From NCBI GenBank assembly GCA_964511075.1, contig CAZEDM010000002.1, forward strand, positions 124,001-188,000: a stretch of 64,000 bases of DNA, in the 5' to 3' direction. Position 1 is the first letter of the stretch. Each line of letters begins with the position of its first letter. Made by a program: the position numbers and the translations under genes. Shown in pieces: positions 7,133 to 17,192 of this stretch. A model generated the notes under the pieces. It searched no databases, was not told the DNA's origin, and was given only the letters and a program-made list of their open reading frames with translations. Source of the stretch: CAZEDM01 sp964511075. Lineage in GTDB: Bacteria; Zixibacteria; MSB-5A5; RBG-16-43-9.

Positions 7133-10100
7133 ATGGAGATTGTTAATAATAGATACAGAGTTATAAGAAAGTTAGGGGAAGGGGGGATGGGCGCTGTTTT
7201 TCTGGCAGAGGATACCTTAGAGAATAATAAGAGGATTGCCCTCAAAACCATAAAAGCAGACCAGCAGAAACTTCCTGTCATTGAGAGATTTAAGAGTGAG
7301 TTCAAGTCACTAACCGAGTTACGCCATCCTAATTTAGCTGAAGTGTATGATTTCGGTATAATTCGCAGTCCCTCTTCGGAAAATACAGAATATTTCTTTT
7401 CCATGGAATACGTGGAAGGCAAAGATTTCTTCCAGGCCTCTGAGGATCTGTCGTATGACCAGCTATACGAGCTGATGGTTCAAATCTGCAGAGCCTTGGA
7501 ATATGTGCACCGCAGGGGCATACTGCATAACGACTTAAAGCCGGAGAACCTTCTGGTAAGAAATCTGGATAATGGGAACCAGCTGGCAAAGCTTATGGAC
7601 TTTGGCTTGGCAGATGAAAAACCCACCCCGGGCAGGATAAAAGGCACAGCTCATTATATTGCCCCGGAGATTGCCCTGGGTAAATCTGCAACCCGCCTGT
7701 CAGATCTGTATTCTCTGGGTATAGTGCTTTACCAGGTTTCCACCCGCAGGCTTCCCTTCACGGGAAAGGATGCAGTGGAGATTTTAAAAAATCAGATAGA
7801 GCAGGACCCCACTCCCCCGCAGAAAGTCAAGCCCGATATTCCCGATCCGCTCCAGAGCATCATCCTTAAGCTCCTGTCAAAAAAGCCGGAGAACCGTTAC
7901 CAGAGTGCCAACGAGGTGATTGAAGCCATAAACAGCTTAGCCAGAAAGGATTTCCAGATAGATACCCAGGATACCAGGAAAAGCTATCTCTCAACCGGCA
8001 AACTTACGGGCCGTGAGAAAGAGCTTTCTTTCTTCGAGGAACAAATTCAAAAGCTGGTTAAGGAGAAGAAAGGCGGGTTCATTCTAATCTACGGGGAAAG
8101 CGGAATAGGCAAGACCCGTCTTTTAAATGAGTTTAAATATCAGGTCCAGCTGAACAATTTAAATTTCCTCTCAGGTAAAATAGCCTCAGAGGGGAGTACT
8201 CCTTATCAGCCGATCAAGGAGATACTGAAACAGATCAACCCTTCCCTGGAGAAAAACTCCCTAAAAAAATATAGCTGGATTTTGCAGAGGCTAATTCCGG
8301 AATCTTTCCAGCCCGAGCCCCATTCCGAGCAGATCAAGCTCAACCCCGAACAGGAGAAGTTGAAACTCTTTGATGGGATCACCCAGCTTCTGCTGGAGTA
8401 CAGCGAGTCCTGTCCCTGTGTCCTGGGGTTTGACGATCTCCAGTCAGCCGATCAGGCCAGCCTGGAGCTTCTGAGCTATATATCCCGAAACGTCAAGAAC
8501 TATCCCATACTCATCCTGGGAACTTATCAGGAACAGAAAAGGGAGGAGTCAGCGGGGAATACGTCTTTTGAAAATGAGGCCCAGGAGCTTAAGACAGAGG
8601 GATTTTTAAGCGAGATTCAGTTGGAGTCATTTGATCAGCAAAATATAGAGAGCTATCTTAAATCCATGCTGGGTATAGAGAACTTGCCGCTGGGGTTCAG
8701 CCAGAAGCTTAAGGAGCTGACCGGCGGAAATCCATTTTTCCTGCAGGAGGTACTCAAAGCCGTAATCGAGAAGACCTCGCTCTCGGGTAAAGACCTGGTT
8801 TGGGCCTGGGAGAGATTCGATTTCTCCGAGCTTAAGATACCCGGCAGCTTAAGGGAGATTCTACGCGATAAAGTGAAGAAGCTGGACCCTCATCTTCTGG
8901 GAATCGTCCAGACCTTTGCCGTGTTCAATCGAGCAGTTGAGGCAGAGCTTTTGCAGGAAGCTTTCCAGAAAGAGAAAGACGAGTTGCTCAGTGGGCTGAA
9001 TTCTCTGGAGAAGATGGAGATCCTTAAGGCTGAAGAGGAAGGGGAAGGGAAGGTTTATTCCTTCACCAATGCACAGATTCGCGAGGTGATCTACGAGCAG
9101 ATGCAGTCTGAATGCCAAAAGGAGATGCATCAGCACCTGGGTCAGCTGCTGGAGGATTACCACAGGCCAAATCAGAGAGCATATTCCGAGGAATTAGCCT
9201 ATCACTTCCTCAACTCCTATGACCAGGAAAGGGCTTTGAGCTACTCCCTTTACGCTGGCAGGCACAGCAGGAAGCTATATGCCAATAACGAGGCAGTGAG
9301 GTTCTTCGAAAACGCCCTTCCGCTTTTAGAGAAAAAAGGGAATCACAGGGTGGTATCCAAGGTATATGATAATTTGCTGGAGCTGTATCAGCTTCTGGGG
9401 AAATACGATCTGGCTATTCAGAAATTCGAGAGTTGGGTCAGGGTCTGTACCGAGAACAGAAAAAAGGCAATGGCATTTGAAAAGATCGGGATGGTTTACG
9501 AGAAAAAGGGTGAATATGATCTGGCTCTGGAGCATCTGAAGAAAGGCATCCAGTGTCTTGAGGCAGGGGAAAATACCCTGGAGATGGCTCGGCTGTGCTA
9601 CGATACCGGCTACGTTCATGCGCGTAAAGGGGAGTTCGAACAGACGAAAAAACTTTACGCCAAGGCGCTGGGTATCTTAAAAGACAAAAGCGACTCTACC
9701 TCTCAGAAGGAGACGGGGAAACTTCTAAATGCTACCGGCATAGTCCACTGGTTCCAGAGCGAATACGAGAAAGCCTCAGAGTATTTTCATAAAAGCATCG
9801 AGATCTTTCTGAAGATCAAGGACGAGGAGGAGATCGCCTCGCCCTACAATAACCTGGGCAACATCTCCTTTGCCCTGGGGAATATCGAGGAGACTATCGA
9901 ATACTATCAAAAAAGTCTTCTGCTGCGAGAGAAGATAGGAGATATAAATGCTATGGCAGGCTCCTACAACAACCTGGGGAATGCCTACTACAAGAAGGGA
10001 AATTTCTCGGAGGCGTTAAGAAACTATAAAAGGAGCGCCTCCATTTATTCCCGTATCGGCGCTCGCTCCTCCCTCATCATTCCCTTGGGTAACATGGCCA

Positions 10101-10936
10101 ATATCAGCCTGGACCAGGCAGATTATAAATCTGCCCTGGAGTATAACCAGAGATGCCTGGAGGTGTCTGAGAAGGTAGGTGCGATCTGGAACGCCTCGAT
10201 CAACTGGCACAACCAGGGATGCATCTTCCAGTTCTTGAATCATCTGGATAAAGCCATAGAATGCGCTCATAAAAGCTATTCTTTGAAGGGCAAGCTGAAG
10301 GATACCTTCGGGAAGGGAGGAACATTCAACCTGATGGGAGATATTTACCGGGTCAAAGGCGAGTGGTTCAAGTCCGAAAGATATCTGAATAAGGCTTTAA
10401 AAATCAACAAGGAGCTGAACAGCAAACCGGGGGAGGCTGAGTGCTTGAAAAGCTGGGCGGAGCTGAACCTGGAAGCCGGAAATTACCCCCAGGCTTTCAG
10501 CCTTTTGAAGGATGCGCTTAAGCTCGCAGAGGAGTCGCAGGACGTGGGTCTGGTTCTGTCCTGTCTCCTTTTGCTGGGCAAGACCAGACTCAGAGCCAAG
10601 CTTACCAGATGGGAGCAGGAGAGTTTCTCCTGGGAGGAGATAGAAAGAGATCTGAGGTCTGCGCTGGAGAGAGCCGAGTCACAGCAGAAACCGGAGCTGC
10701 AATGGGAAACCTTAGCCAGCCTGGGAACTCTGTATCAGGCTCAGAGAAAATATACCTTAGCCACCAAGTTCTATAAGAAATCGGTCAATATCCTGAGGGA
10801 GATTTACGCAAAAGTGCCAGAGGAATTCAGGGGTTTTTATCTGGCAGAGCCTAAAAAGATACAATTGAGAAAAGACATTTACTCCCTGAAGGAAGAGATA
10901 AAAGCCAAGAACAGAAATTTAGTTGGAGTAGGCTGA
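7133..10936 (+). CDS. Ser/Thr protein kinase with AAA-type ATPase and TPR array
   Basis: 1267 residues. Residues 8-270 form a Hanks-type kinase with the glycine loop GEGGMGAVF, the catalytic loop HNDLKPEN (His132, Asp134) and DFG near residue 155. The catalytic loop has Asn where most kinases have Arg, so it is a non-RD kinase. A signalling ATPase domain follows, with Walker A GESGIGKT near residue 321 and an acidic Walker B-like LGFDDLQSA. From about residue 690 to 1230 there is a long run of TPR helices (AxYNNLGN, YxxAxEY). There is no membrane segment, so it is cytoplasmic. Proteins of this plan resemble the large STPK/AAA/TPR regulators related to adenylate cyclase and LuxR-type (MalT) sensors. 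It is 29 bases upstream of the hybrid histidine kinase, which is probably its signalling partner. Its substrates are unknown. Confidence 0.9.
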   Translation: MEIVNNRYRVIRKLGEGGMGAVFLAEDTLENNKRIALKTIKADQQKLPVIERFKSEFKSLTELRHPNLAEVYDFGIIRSPSSENTEYFFSMEYVEGKDFFQASEDLSYDQLYELMVQICRALEYVHRRGILHNDLKPENLLVRNLDNGNQLAKLMDFGLADEKPTPGRIKGTAHYIAPEIALGKSATRLSDLYSLGIVLYQVSTRRLPFTGKDAVEILKNQIEQDPTPPQKVKPDIPDPLQSIILKLLSKKPENRYQSANEVIEAINSLARKDFQIDTQDTRKSYLSTGKLTGREKELSFFEEQIQKLVKEKKGGFILIYGESGIGKTRLLNEFKYQVQLNNLNFLSGKIASEGSTPYQPIKEILKQINPSLEKNSLKKYSWILQRLIPESFQPEPHSEQIKLNPEQEKLKLFDGITQLLLEYSESCPCVLGFDDLQSADQASLELLSYISRNVKNYPILILGTYQEQKREESAGNTSFENEAQELKTEGFLSEIQLESFDQQNIESYLKSMLGIENLPLGFSQKLKELTGGNPFFLQEVLKAVIEKTSLSGKDLVWAWERFDFSELKIPGSLREILRDKVKKLDPHLLGIVQTFAVFNRAVEAELLQEAFQKEKDELLSGLNSLEKMEILKAEEEGEGKVYSFTNAQIREVIYEQMQSECQKEMHQHLGQLLEDYHRPNQRAYSEELAYHFLNSYDQERALSYSLYAGRHSRKLYANNEAVRFFENALPLLEKKGNHRVVSKVYDNLLELYQLLGKYDLAIQKFESWVRVCTENRKKAMAFEKIGMVYEKKGEYDLALEHLKKGIQCLEAGENTLEMARLCYDTGYVHARKGEFEQTKKLYAKALGILKDKSDSTSQKETGKLLNATGIVHWFQSEYEKASEYFHKSIEIFLKIKDEEEIASPYNNLGNISFALGNIEETIEYYQKSLLLREKIGDINAMAGSYNNLGNAYYKKGNFSEALRNYKRSASIYSRIGARSSLIIPLGNMANISLDQADYKSALEYNQRCLEVSEKVGAIWNASINWHNQGCIFQFLNHLDKAIECAHKSYSLKGKLKDTFGKGGTFNLMGDIYRVKGEWFKSERYLNKALKINKELNSKPGEAECLKSWAELNLEAGNYPQAFSLLKDALKLAEESQDVGLVLSCLLLLGKTRLRAKLTRWEQESFSWEEIERDLRSALERAESQQKPELQWETLASLGTLYQAQRKYTLATKFYKKSVNILREIYAKVPEEFRGFYLAEPKKIQLRKDIYSLKEEIKAKNRNLVGVG

Positions 10937-10965
10937 ACCATATTTCGAGATAACAGGACAGCCCT

Positions 10966-13900
10966 ATGACTCATACAGATTTGAAAAAGAAAAGAACTTC
11001 TTCCTATTACGATAGCACTGAGATCTTCAGGTTAATGGAAAGCGACCTGGAGGAAGCGGAAAAAGGAGCCATCGACCTGGACAAAGCCAGCCAGAGCCTT
11101 TTTCAGGATCAATCCCTGCGCCAGTTCCTGGAGATCAGCAATGCCATGAACTCCAATCTGAAACTGGAGAAGCTCCTGACCTATGTTATGGATCAGGTTA
11201 TAGAGATGACCAAGGCAGAGTACGGCTACCTGATCTTTTTGAAGGAAGATGGCGACCTGGAATTCAAGGTGGCGCATAATCTGGCCAAGGAGGAGATCGA
11301 GAGCGCCGAGTTCGAGATCAGCCGCAGCGTGATCCGGGAGGTAAGAGATAACCAGAAAACGATTTTCCTGCAGAACGCCTCGCAGGACGAGAAATTCAAA
11401 AATCAGAACAGCATTCTGAACCTGCAGCTGAAATCGATACTGTGTGTTCCTTTGAAGATAAAGCAGAAGCTCTTGGGCTTAATCTACCTGGAGAATAGAT
11501 CCATTATCGGCATCTTCACTCCGGAACAGGTGGAGTTTCTGGAGATCTTTGCCAACCAGGCTGCCACAGCCATAGAGAATGCCCAGCTGTTTGAACTGAC
11601 GGACGAGAAACTTCAGAAAAAAGTGCATGAGCTTTCTGCCATCAACACTGTCATCTCCACCATCAGCCAGACCATGGACCTCGATTTTATTCTCAAGAGC
11701 ACTCTCAAAATCATCATGCAGATCACCAGGGCAGATTATGCTGACATTCACCTGAAGAAAGAAAACAAAGTCATCTTAGGAGCATCCTTTGGTCTGGAGT
11801 CCTCGCTTCAGGAGAAGGTCAGGTGTATAAGCCTGGATGAGCCGGGAATAAAGAAATTACAGGAACCCTCAAACTGGTTTGCGAATAAAGCTCCTTCGGA
11901 TGAGGTGAATTTTATGACCTCGATCGCCAGGTCCCTGGGAGTTCAATCGTATCTCTGTCTGCCTTTGAAGGCTAAGGAGAATTTCATTGGATTGATAATA
12001 CTGGGAAGCAAAAACCCCAACCATTTCACTGAGGAATATATCGAGCTTCTCTCGGCCATTGCCAGCCAGCTGGGGGTGGGGATTGAAAACGTTCAGCTTT
12101 ATCTCAAGGAAACCAACAAGACCAGAAGGCTGAAGGTGATAAACCAGATCGGCCTGAAGATCACCTCCATTCTGGATATCGATAAGGTATTGGAGGAGGT
12201 CATCAGCCTGCTTTACTCCGAGTTAGATTATGATGTGGTAGACATAGGCTTGGTCGAAAAAGACTGGCTTATGATAAAATCGGTGCATGAGGATAAGCAG
12301 GGGGAATGTGGCATCCATAACTGCCGCTTCAGCTTGAAAAATAAGAGCATAATAGGGTGGGTGGCTATAAACAATCAACCGCTTCTGGTGAACGATGTGA
12401 GCATTGATTCACGTTATTATTTACTGGATGATCTGAAAAAGATCAGATCTGAGTTAGCAGTTCCTATAGAGCTTCAGGGCAAGGTCCTGGGGGTTCTGGA
12501 CGTACAGAATAACCAGCTGGATGCCTTTGACAGTGAGGACCTTCAGCTTCTTCAGTCAGTAGCCAATCAGACTGCAGTGGCTCTGGAAAATGCCAGACTC
12601 TATGCTAACAGCGAAAAGAAAATCCGCGAGCTTTCGGTTCTGAACGAGGTGGGCAGGGTGGTAAGTTCAACCCTGGACTTGGACCAGCTTCTGGAACATA
12701 TTTACCAGCAGCTTACCTCGGTGATAGATGCTCCCTCCTACTACGTGGCACTATATGACGATAAAAACCATATATTGAATTTTGAGGTTTTAATAGACGA
12801 AAGGCAAAGGTTTCCAAAAACCTCCACCCCTGTAGGGGAAGGGGCGGTGAGTTACGTTATAAAGGCGGGAAAACCTTTGATTATCAATGACTTTGAGTCG
12901 GAGATCAATAGATTGTCCATTAAACTTGAGCTGGTTGGCGCGAAGAAAGTTTCCCCCTCCTGGATGGGCGTTCCGATGATGTCCGGGGACAGGGTCCTGG
13001 GAATACTGGCAGTAGCAAGTTACGAAAAAAACGCCTTCTCGGATGAGGATCTCCAGTTCCTGATAAATATCACCAACCAGGCCTCCATAGCTATTGTCAA
13101 TGCTCAGCTGTTCCATCAGATCTTAAGAGGTAAACAGGAATGGGAACAGACCTTTGACTCCATAACCGATCTGATCTGTCTGCTTGACCCGGAATACAGG
13201 ATCATACGAGTGAATAAGGTCCTGGCTCAGCAATTTGGTGTTCAACCGGAGGAGATCATCGGCAAATGCTGCTATAAGGTTTTTCATCCAGGCTCCAAGA
13301 CCCCTTGTCCCGAATGTGCCCATCGTCAGGCCAGGGATACCAAAAAACCTTACACTCTCGAGGTGAAGAGATCAACTGAAGACGAGGTGTTTCTCTGTTC
13401 TGCTTTCCCCCGCTTCGGGCCGAATGGCGAGTTCATAGGAAGCGTGTACCTGCTCAGGGATATAACCGAGCAGAAAAGGCTCCGCGAACAATTAGTTCAG
13501 TCGGAGAAGATGGCAGCAGTGGGGCAGCTGGTCTCGGGAGTGGCACACGAGCTCAACAACCCTCTGGCAGGAGTGATGGGTTATTCTCAGCTTCTTCTCA
13601 TGCAGAACGATCTGGGAAGCAAAACCCAGAACTACCTGAACAAGATCTGCAAGGAATCGGACCGGGCTAAAAATATCGTAAATAACCTGCTCACCTTCGC
13701 CCGCAAGCACAAGCCGGAGAAGAAGTATCTGGACATAAATGCGATAATAGAGCAGACCATAGAATTAAGAGCCTACGATCTCAAGGTAAGCAACATTCAG
13801 GTGCAAAAGAGATTCGACTCCCAGCTGCCCAAGACCATGGCTGATTTTAACCAGCTTCAGCAGGTGTTCATCAATATCATAAATAATGCCCAGCAGGCTA

Positions 13901-14601
13901 TGCTGGGCTTCAAAGGAAAAGGGGAGATCAGAATAACTACGGAGAGATACGGGGAGATGATTAGGGTGATACTCCAGGATACCGGTCCCGGGATACCCAG
14001 GGATATCATCAATAAAATATTCGAGCCGTTTTTCACCACCAAAGAGGTGGGAAGGGGAACCGGACTGGGCCTGAGCATCTCCTATGGGATAATTCAGCAG
14101 CACGGGGGCAAGATATCGGTGAACAGCACTCCCGGACAGGGTGCAACCTTCGTCATCGAGCTCCCCATTCTGTACGAGGAGAACAACATCTCCTTCGAGA
14201 GCGAAAAAAGGCCCAAGCCCATCGATCTAAGGATGGAGAAGAAAAACATCCTGGTGGTAGATGACGAGCAATCGATTCTGGATATCTTAATGAGCGCGCT
14301 TCAGCGGGTGGGGCACCAGGTGGACGTGGCCTCCAGCGGGAGAACGGCTTTATCCAAAGTCAAGGCCTCCAGCTACGATCTGATTATCACCGATATCAAG
14401 ATGCCGGATTTCGACGGAAGGAAATTTTACCGGGAGGTGAAAAAGTATAATAAGGATTTAGCCAAGAAGATCATCTTCACCACCGGAGATTTAGCCAACC
14501 CCGAAACCCAGACCTTTTTGGAAAAAGCCGACCAGCCCTGCATCGCCAAGCCTTTTGACCTGGAGGAGGTCAAACAGGCGATATTTAGATTTTTCGAATA
14601 G
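10966..14601 (+). CDS. multi-GAF/PAS hybrid histidine kinase with receiver domain
   Basis: 1211 residues and no transmembrane segment, so it is a soluble sensor. Four GAF-like domains lie at about residues 50-210, 225-385, 395-545 and 560-710. A PAS domain follows at about 725-840 and contains a Cys-rich stretch (KCCYKVF ... CPECAHRQ). The HisKA helix has the phospho-acceptor His861 in VAHELNNPLAG. The HATPase domain shows NNAQQA, DTGPGIP and GTGLGLS. A C-terminal receiver follows, with VVDDEQ and the acceptor Asp1143 in IITDIKMPDFDG. It autophosphorylates and passes phosphate to its own receiver; any onward phosphotransfer or output partner is not encoded nearby. It probably forms an operon with the upstream Ser/Thr kinase. 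The ligands of the GAF domains are unknown. Confidence 0.93.
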   Translation: MTHTDLKKKRTSSYYDSTEIFRLMESDLEEAEKGAIDLDKASQSLFQDQSLRQFLEISNAMNSNLKLEKLLTYVMDQVIEMTKAEYGYLIFLKEDGDLEFKVAHNLAKEEIESAEFEISRSVIREVRDNQKTIFLQNASQDEKFKNQNSILNLQLKSILCVPLKIKQKLLGLIYLENRSIIGIFTPEQVEFLEIFANQAATAIENAQLFELTDEKLQKKVHELSAINTVISTISQTMDLDFILKSTLKIIMQITRADYADIHLKKENKVILGASFGLESSLQEKVRCISLDEPGIKKLQEPSNWFANKAPSDEVNFMTSIARSLGVQSYLCLPLKAKENFIGLIILGSKNPNHFTEEYIELLSAIASQLGVGIENVQLYLKETNKTRRLKVINQIGLKITSILDIDKVLEEVISLLYSELDYDVVDIGLVEKDWLMIKSVHEDKQGECGIHNCRFSLKNKSIIGWVAINNQPLLVNDVSIDSRYYLLDDLKKIRSELAVPIELQGKVLGVLDVQNNQLDAFDSEDLQLLQSVANQTAVALENARLYANSEKKIRELSVLNEVGRVVSSTLDLDQLLEHIYQQLTSVIDAPSYYVALYDDKNHILNFEVLIDERQRFPKTSTPVGEGAVSYVIKAGKPLIINDFESEINRLSIKLELVGAKKVSPSWMGVPMMSGDRVLGILAVASYEKNAFSDEDLQFLINITNQASIAIVNAQLFHQILRGKQEWEQTFDSITDLICLLDPEYRIIRVNKVLAQQFGVQPEEIIGKCCYKVFHPGSKTPCPECAHRQARDTKKPYTLEVKRSTEDEVFLCSAFPRFGPNGEFIGSVYLLRDITEQKRLREQLVQSEKMAAVGQLVSGVAHELNNPLAGVMGYSQLLLMQNDLGSKTQNYLNKICKESDRAKNIVNNLLTFARKHKPEKKYLDINAIIEQTIELRAYDLKVSNIQVQKRFDSQLPKTMADFNQLQQVFINIINNAQQAMLGFKGKGEIRITTERYGEMIRVILQDTGPGIPRDIINKIFEPFFTTKEVGRGTGLGLSISYGIIQQHGGKISVNSTPGQGATFVIELPILYEENNISFESEKRPKPIDLRMEKKNILVVDDEQSILDILMSALQRVGHQVDVASSGRTALSKVKASSYDLIITDIKMPDFDGRKFYREVKKYNKDLAKKIIFTTGDLANPETQTFLEKADQPCIAKPFDLEEVKQAIFRFFE

Positions 14602-14764
14602 ATGTCACTTTCCTTTTTGAACTAAACCCACAGCCATAAAAAGGCAGCCTCGGGCTTTACGCCCTGAGCTACAAGCTTATCATACAATTCCCCTATTTGG
14701 AACACAAGGACTTACAATAGCTGAAAAATTAGTTCCACTTATTAACTTGACTTTTCCCTTTTTA

Positions 14765-15502
14765 TTAATTAATAGGAAAGTATCTTGTACCTGTTCCCAT
14801 CCAGACACTACTTCCCAGAAAATCAAGAGTCGATGTTTTCTTATTTACAATTATACCTCCACCAAAATCACCTGGTGGCTCATAGAAGACAAAATGGTCA
14901 GCATATTCGTAAAAGCGGTATTCCCAGAAATCCTCAGTCAAAAGATAATCTTTTATACTTTGAATTAAATATTTGTTGTATGAGTCATCTTTGTATTCTT
15001 CAATGTAGTCGTCGAGATATTGATTCATTAACTGTTTTGCCTCTTCTTTGCTTTCTAATTGGACGAAGTGATTGATAAAAACGTAGGTTTTAATTTTTTC
15101 AGCTTTATAGTCAGGATAATCTTCAAATTTGAACGGAGTTACTGTTGAATAAACCAGTCTTGAAAATCCAATTGGATTTGTTGTAGTAATAAAGATTAGT
15201 TCATTATAAGATGTATCACCTATACCTTGGATATAAAAATGAACATATACGAAAACAGAATAATCTCCCTTTTTCCAAGTATTTTCCATTATACTTTCAT
15301 CGTATCTAAGTTCCTCATTCCAGATTTCCTTACAATAATTTACAAAATCTGGTAATTCTGCCCACCCGTTAAAAATTTCGAAAACAACAGGTTCTCTATA
15401 CTCGCTTTTAGTCTTAAGTAGCTTTTGAGCACAAGCTAACATCAGGAGTAATATAGCTAAAATGACTATTTCTATGATTTTGACAATCTTTATTCTTTTC
15501 AT
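14765..15502 (-). CDS. hypothetical lipoprotein
   Basis: 245 residues with a basic N-terminus, a hydrophobic helix and the lipobox LMLAC (Cys24), so it is probably lipid-anchored after signal peptidase II cleavage. The mature part is rich in Tyr, Phe and acidic residues and has no family motif that I recognise. The gene is clearly more AT-rich than its neighbours, which could mean recent acquisition. No good Shine-Dalgarno site precedes the ATG, but a well-formed promoter lies 30-60 bases upstream. It is convergent with the histidine kinase gene. Between the two, 14646-14670 holds an imperfect GC-rich stem. Confidence 0.7.
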   Translation of the reverse strand: MKRIKIVKIIEIVILAILLLMLACAQKLLKTKSEYREPVVFEIFNGWAELPDFVNYCKEIWNEELRYDESIMENTWKKGDYSVFVYVHFYIQGIGDTSYNELIFITTTNPIGFSRLVYSTVTPFKFEDYPDYKAEKIKTYVFINHFVQLESKEEAKQLMNQYLDDYIEEYKDDSYNKYLIQSIKDYLLTEDFWEYRFYEYADHFVFYEPPGDFGGGIIVNKKTSTLDFLGSSVWMGTGTRYFPIN

Positions 15503-15532
15503 TTTGTCATATTAAGTTGTTGAATTATCTAT

Positions 15533-15561
15533 AGAATAAATAAAAGTGTCTTCCTTGTCAA
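15533..15561 (-). promoter_or_regulatory. sigma-70-like promoter for the lipoprotein gene
   Basis: Minus-strand TTGACA, a 17-base spacer and TATTCT. Predicted start near 15526, a leader of about 24 bases. Confidence 0.6.
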
Positions 15562-15690
15562 TAGAAAGTTAATAAAAAAGATAATCAGAAAACTATAGGA
15601 GGTAGCACTCGTGGCACCTTCGAAGGGTAGTTTTTTAAGCCCCAAAATATATCAAGATTAACCCCCTTTATATTTATTACCAAAAGTTAT

Positions 15691-15715
15691 GGGGCAGGAG
15701 TCTTGCTCCTGCCCC
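15691..15715. terminator. GC-rich hairpin downstream of the PDZ gene
   Basis: Perfect 10-base arms GGGGCAGGAG / CTCCTGCCCC surround a five-base loop. On the minus strand no strong T-run follows, so it may be a dispersed palindrome that also acts as a terminator for the PDZ gene ending at 15779. Confidence 0.5.
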
Positions 15716-15778
15716 GTTGGAGGAAAGAGATGGTCAGGTCGGAAAATCTTAAAATTTCAAGTTATCGAGAGGATTCCC

Positions 15779-16723
15779 TTACCTAAGCTCCTCTCTGAGT
15801 TGTTCCAGCTCTTCTTTCAGCTCTGATAGTTCTTTTTTGAGTTCTTTAAGTTCATTCTTGAGCTCTTTCTCGTCAGAGTAGCTTTTTTCGTGAAGCTTAA
15901 TCTCGGGGATTTCCAGCTTCTCTACATCCGAGTAGAACTTACTAAAGCTGTCATCTTCCTTGATACTGAGCTCGAATTTCCGGGTTTTTTTGTCTCTCAG
16001 CACTTTAAGCTCAACCCTGTCTCCTTTTTCCTTGCCAGAGGTTACCTTCAGAAGGTCATCCGTATTCTCGACTGGCTGATCGTCAATCCCCACGACCACA
16101 TCACCGGCTTTTAATCCGGCTTCCTCTGCAGGACTATCCTCTATTACTTCAGTAATCAGTACACCTTTACCGTCCTTGGCCCCAAAGTAATCCCCTAACT
16201 GGTCGTTTAGATCCTGAATCATTATCCCTAATTTCGGTTTGGAGTAAAAGGTCCATTCAAGAGGTCCTTTCTTCGCCTTCTTCAGTTTGGTGATTCCCTG
16301 GGGAATCTCTCCATACCAGACGGAGGAGGATTTTTCGCCGATTTTGACTTTTAGCTTTTTCTCCTTTCCGTCCCGGTTAATTACCAGAGCCACCCTTGTG
16401 CCTGGAGAGGTTTTTCTTACCAGACGGGTCAGCTTGCTGACCGAATAAACCTTTTTCCCGTCAAAGGAAATTAACACGTCCCCGTCTTCGAGATCCGCTT
16501 CTTCAGCCGGGCTGTCTTCCACCACCCCGCTGATCAGTACTCCTTCGACTGATTTGTCCAGATCCAGGGATTCCTTCAAATCCGGTGTAAGCTCCTGCAG
16601 GTAAACCCCCAGATAACCCTGCTTTTCCTCTTTAGTCGATTTCTGTGCCCAGCCTAGGTTAGTGAGTAAAAATGCCGCCGCAACCAGGGCTAAAAGAATC
16701 AGGCTTGAGGATTTTTTTAACAT
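15779..16723 (-). CDS. exported protein with two PDZ domains and a C-terminal coiled coil
   Basis: 314 residues. A signal peptide (MLKKSSSLILLALVAAAFLL) ends near residue 26. Two PDZ domains follow, at about residues 30-125 and 160-255, each with the GV-x-S-x-V-x-x-DSPAEEA-x-L-x-x-GD core. There is no trypsin-like protease domain, so this is not a complete DegP/HtrA protein. The last 45 residues are a heptad pattern of Leu, Glu and Lys (ELKKELSELKEEL) that should form a coiled coil and may make it oligomeric. It probably acts in the periplasm as a scaffold or adaptor for a protease. A near-perfect AAGGAGGTGA site precedes the ATG. The possible promoter at 16762-16790 resembles an envelope-stress type. 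Confidence 0.85.
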   Translation of the reverse strand: MLKKSSSLILLALVAAAFLLTNLGWAQKSTKEEKQGYLGVYLQELTPDLKESLDLDKSVEGVLISGVVEDSPAEEADLEDGDVLISFDGKKVYSVSKLTRLVRKTSPGTRVALVINRDGKEKKLKVKIGEKSSSVWYGEIPQGITKLKKAKKGPLEWTFYSKPKLGIMIQDLNDQLGDYFGAKDGKGVLITEVIEDSPAEEAGLKAGDVVVGIDDQPVENTDDLLKVTSGKEKGDRVELKVLRDKKTRKFELSIKEDDSFSKFYSDVEKLEIPEIKLHEKSYSDEKELKNELKELKKELSELKEELEQLREELR

Positions 16724-16761
16724 AATGTCACCTCCTTGGTTCTTGATTCTCTTTGATTACT

Positions 16762-16790
16762 TCTACAATTGGTCTTTCGAAAAAGTTCCA
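16762..16790 (-). promoter_or_regulatory. possible ECF/sigma-E-like promoter of the PDZ gene
   Basis: Minus-strand GGAACTT is followed after 16 bases by GTAGAA, close to the GGAACTT-N16-GTCTAA pattern known for sigma-E in enteric bacteria. It would give a leader of about 30 bases. Transfer of that consensus to this phylum is an inference. Confidence 0.3.
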
Positions 16791-16895
16791 GGGATTCTTA
16801 AAAAAAATTTTCTTTACAACTCCTGATCTTAAGCCTAAATTATCCCACAGCAGAATCTTAGCTGGACTTGGCAAATTTTTTTAAAGGAGGAGAAA

Positions 16896-17192
16896 ATGGC
16901 GACCTACGTGCTGATGACCAAGCTATCCCCGGAGGTGACCAAGAGGATGAAACAGAGGTCCGAGTTGGGGAAGGAGTGGCTGGAGATGGTGAAGAAGAAA
17001 TGTCCCCAGGTGAAATTCCTGTGTCATTATGCCCTTTTGGGACCTTATGATTTTCTGGACATCTACGAGGCACCGGACGGGGAGACCGCGGCTAAGGTTT
17101 CCATGATAAGCCTTTCCTACGGAGCCATCCAGGCGGAGAGCTGGACCGCCATTCCCTACAGAAGATTTCTGGAGTTGAGCAAAGAAATATAA
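16896..17192 (+). CDS. GYD-domain protein
   Basis: 98 residues, matching the small stand-alone GYD domain family, a ferredoxin-like alpha/beta fold named after a conserved Gly-Tyr-Asp. Here the motif appears as LLGPYDFLDIYEAPD near residue 47. The family occurs widely in bacteria and archaea; no reaction is established. AAAGGAGGAG lies just before the ATG. It is divergent from the PDZ gene. The following gap to 17430 holds no gene, but has a small hairpin (GGCGTCT / AGACGCC, about 17365-17390) and a GC-rich element near 17277 also seen near 26000. Confidence 0.8.
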   Translation: MATYVLMTKLSPEVTKRMKQRSELGKEWLEMVKKKCPQVKFLCHYALLGPYDFLDIYEAPDGETAAKVSMISLSYGAIQAESWTAIPYRRFLELSKEI

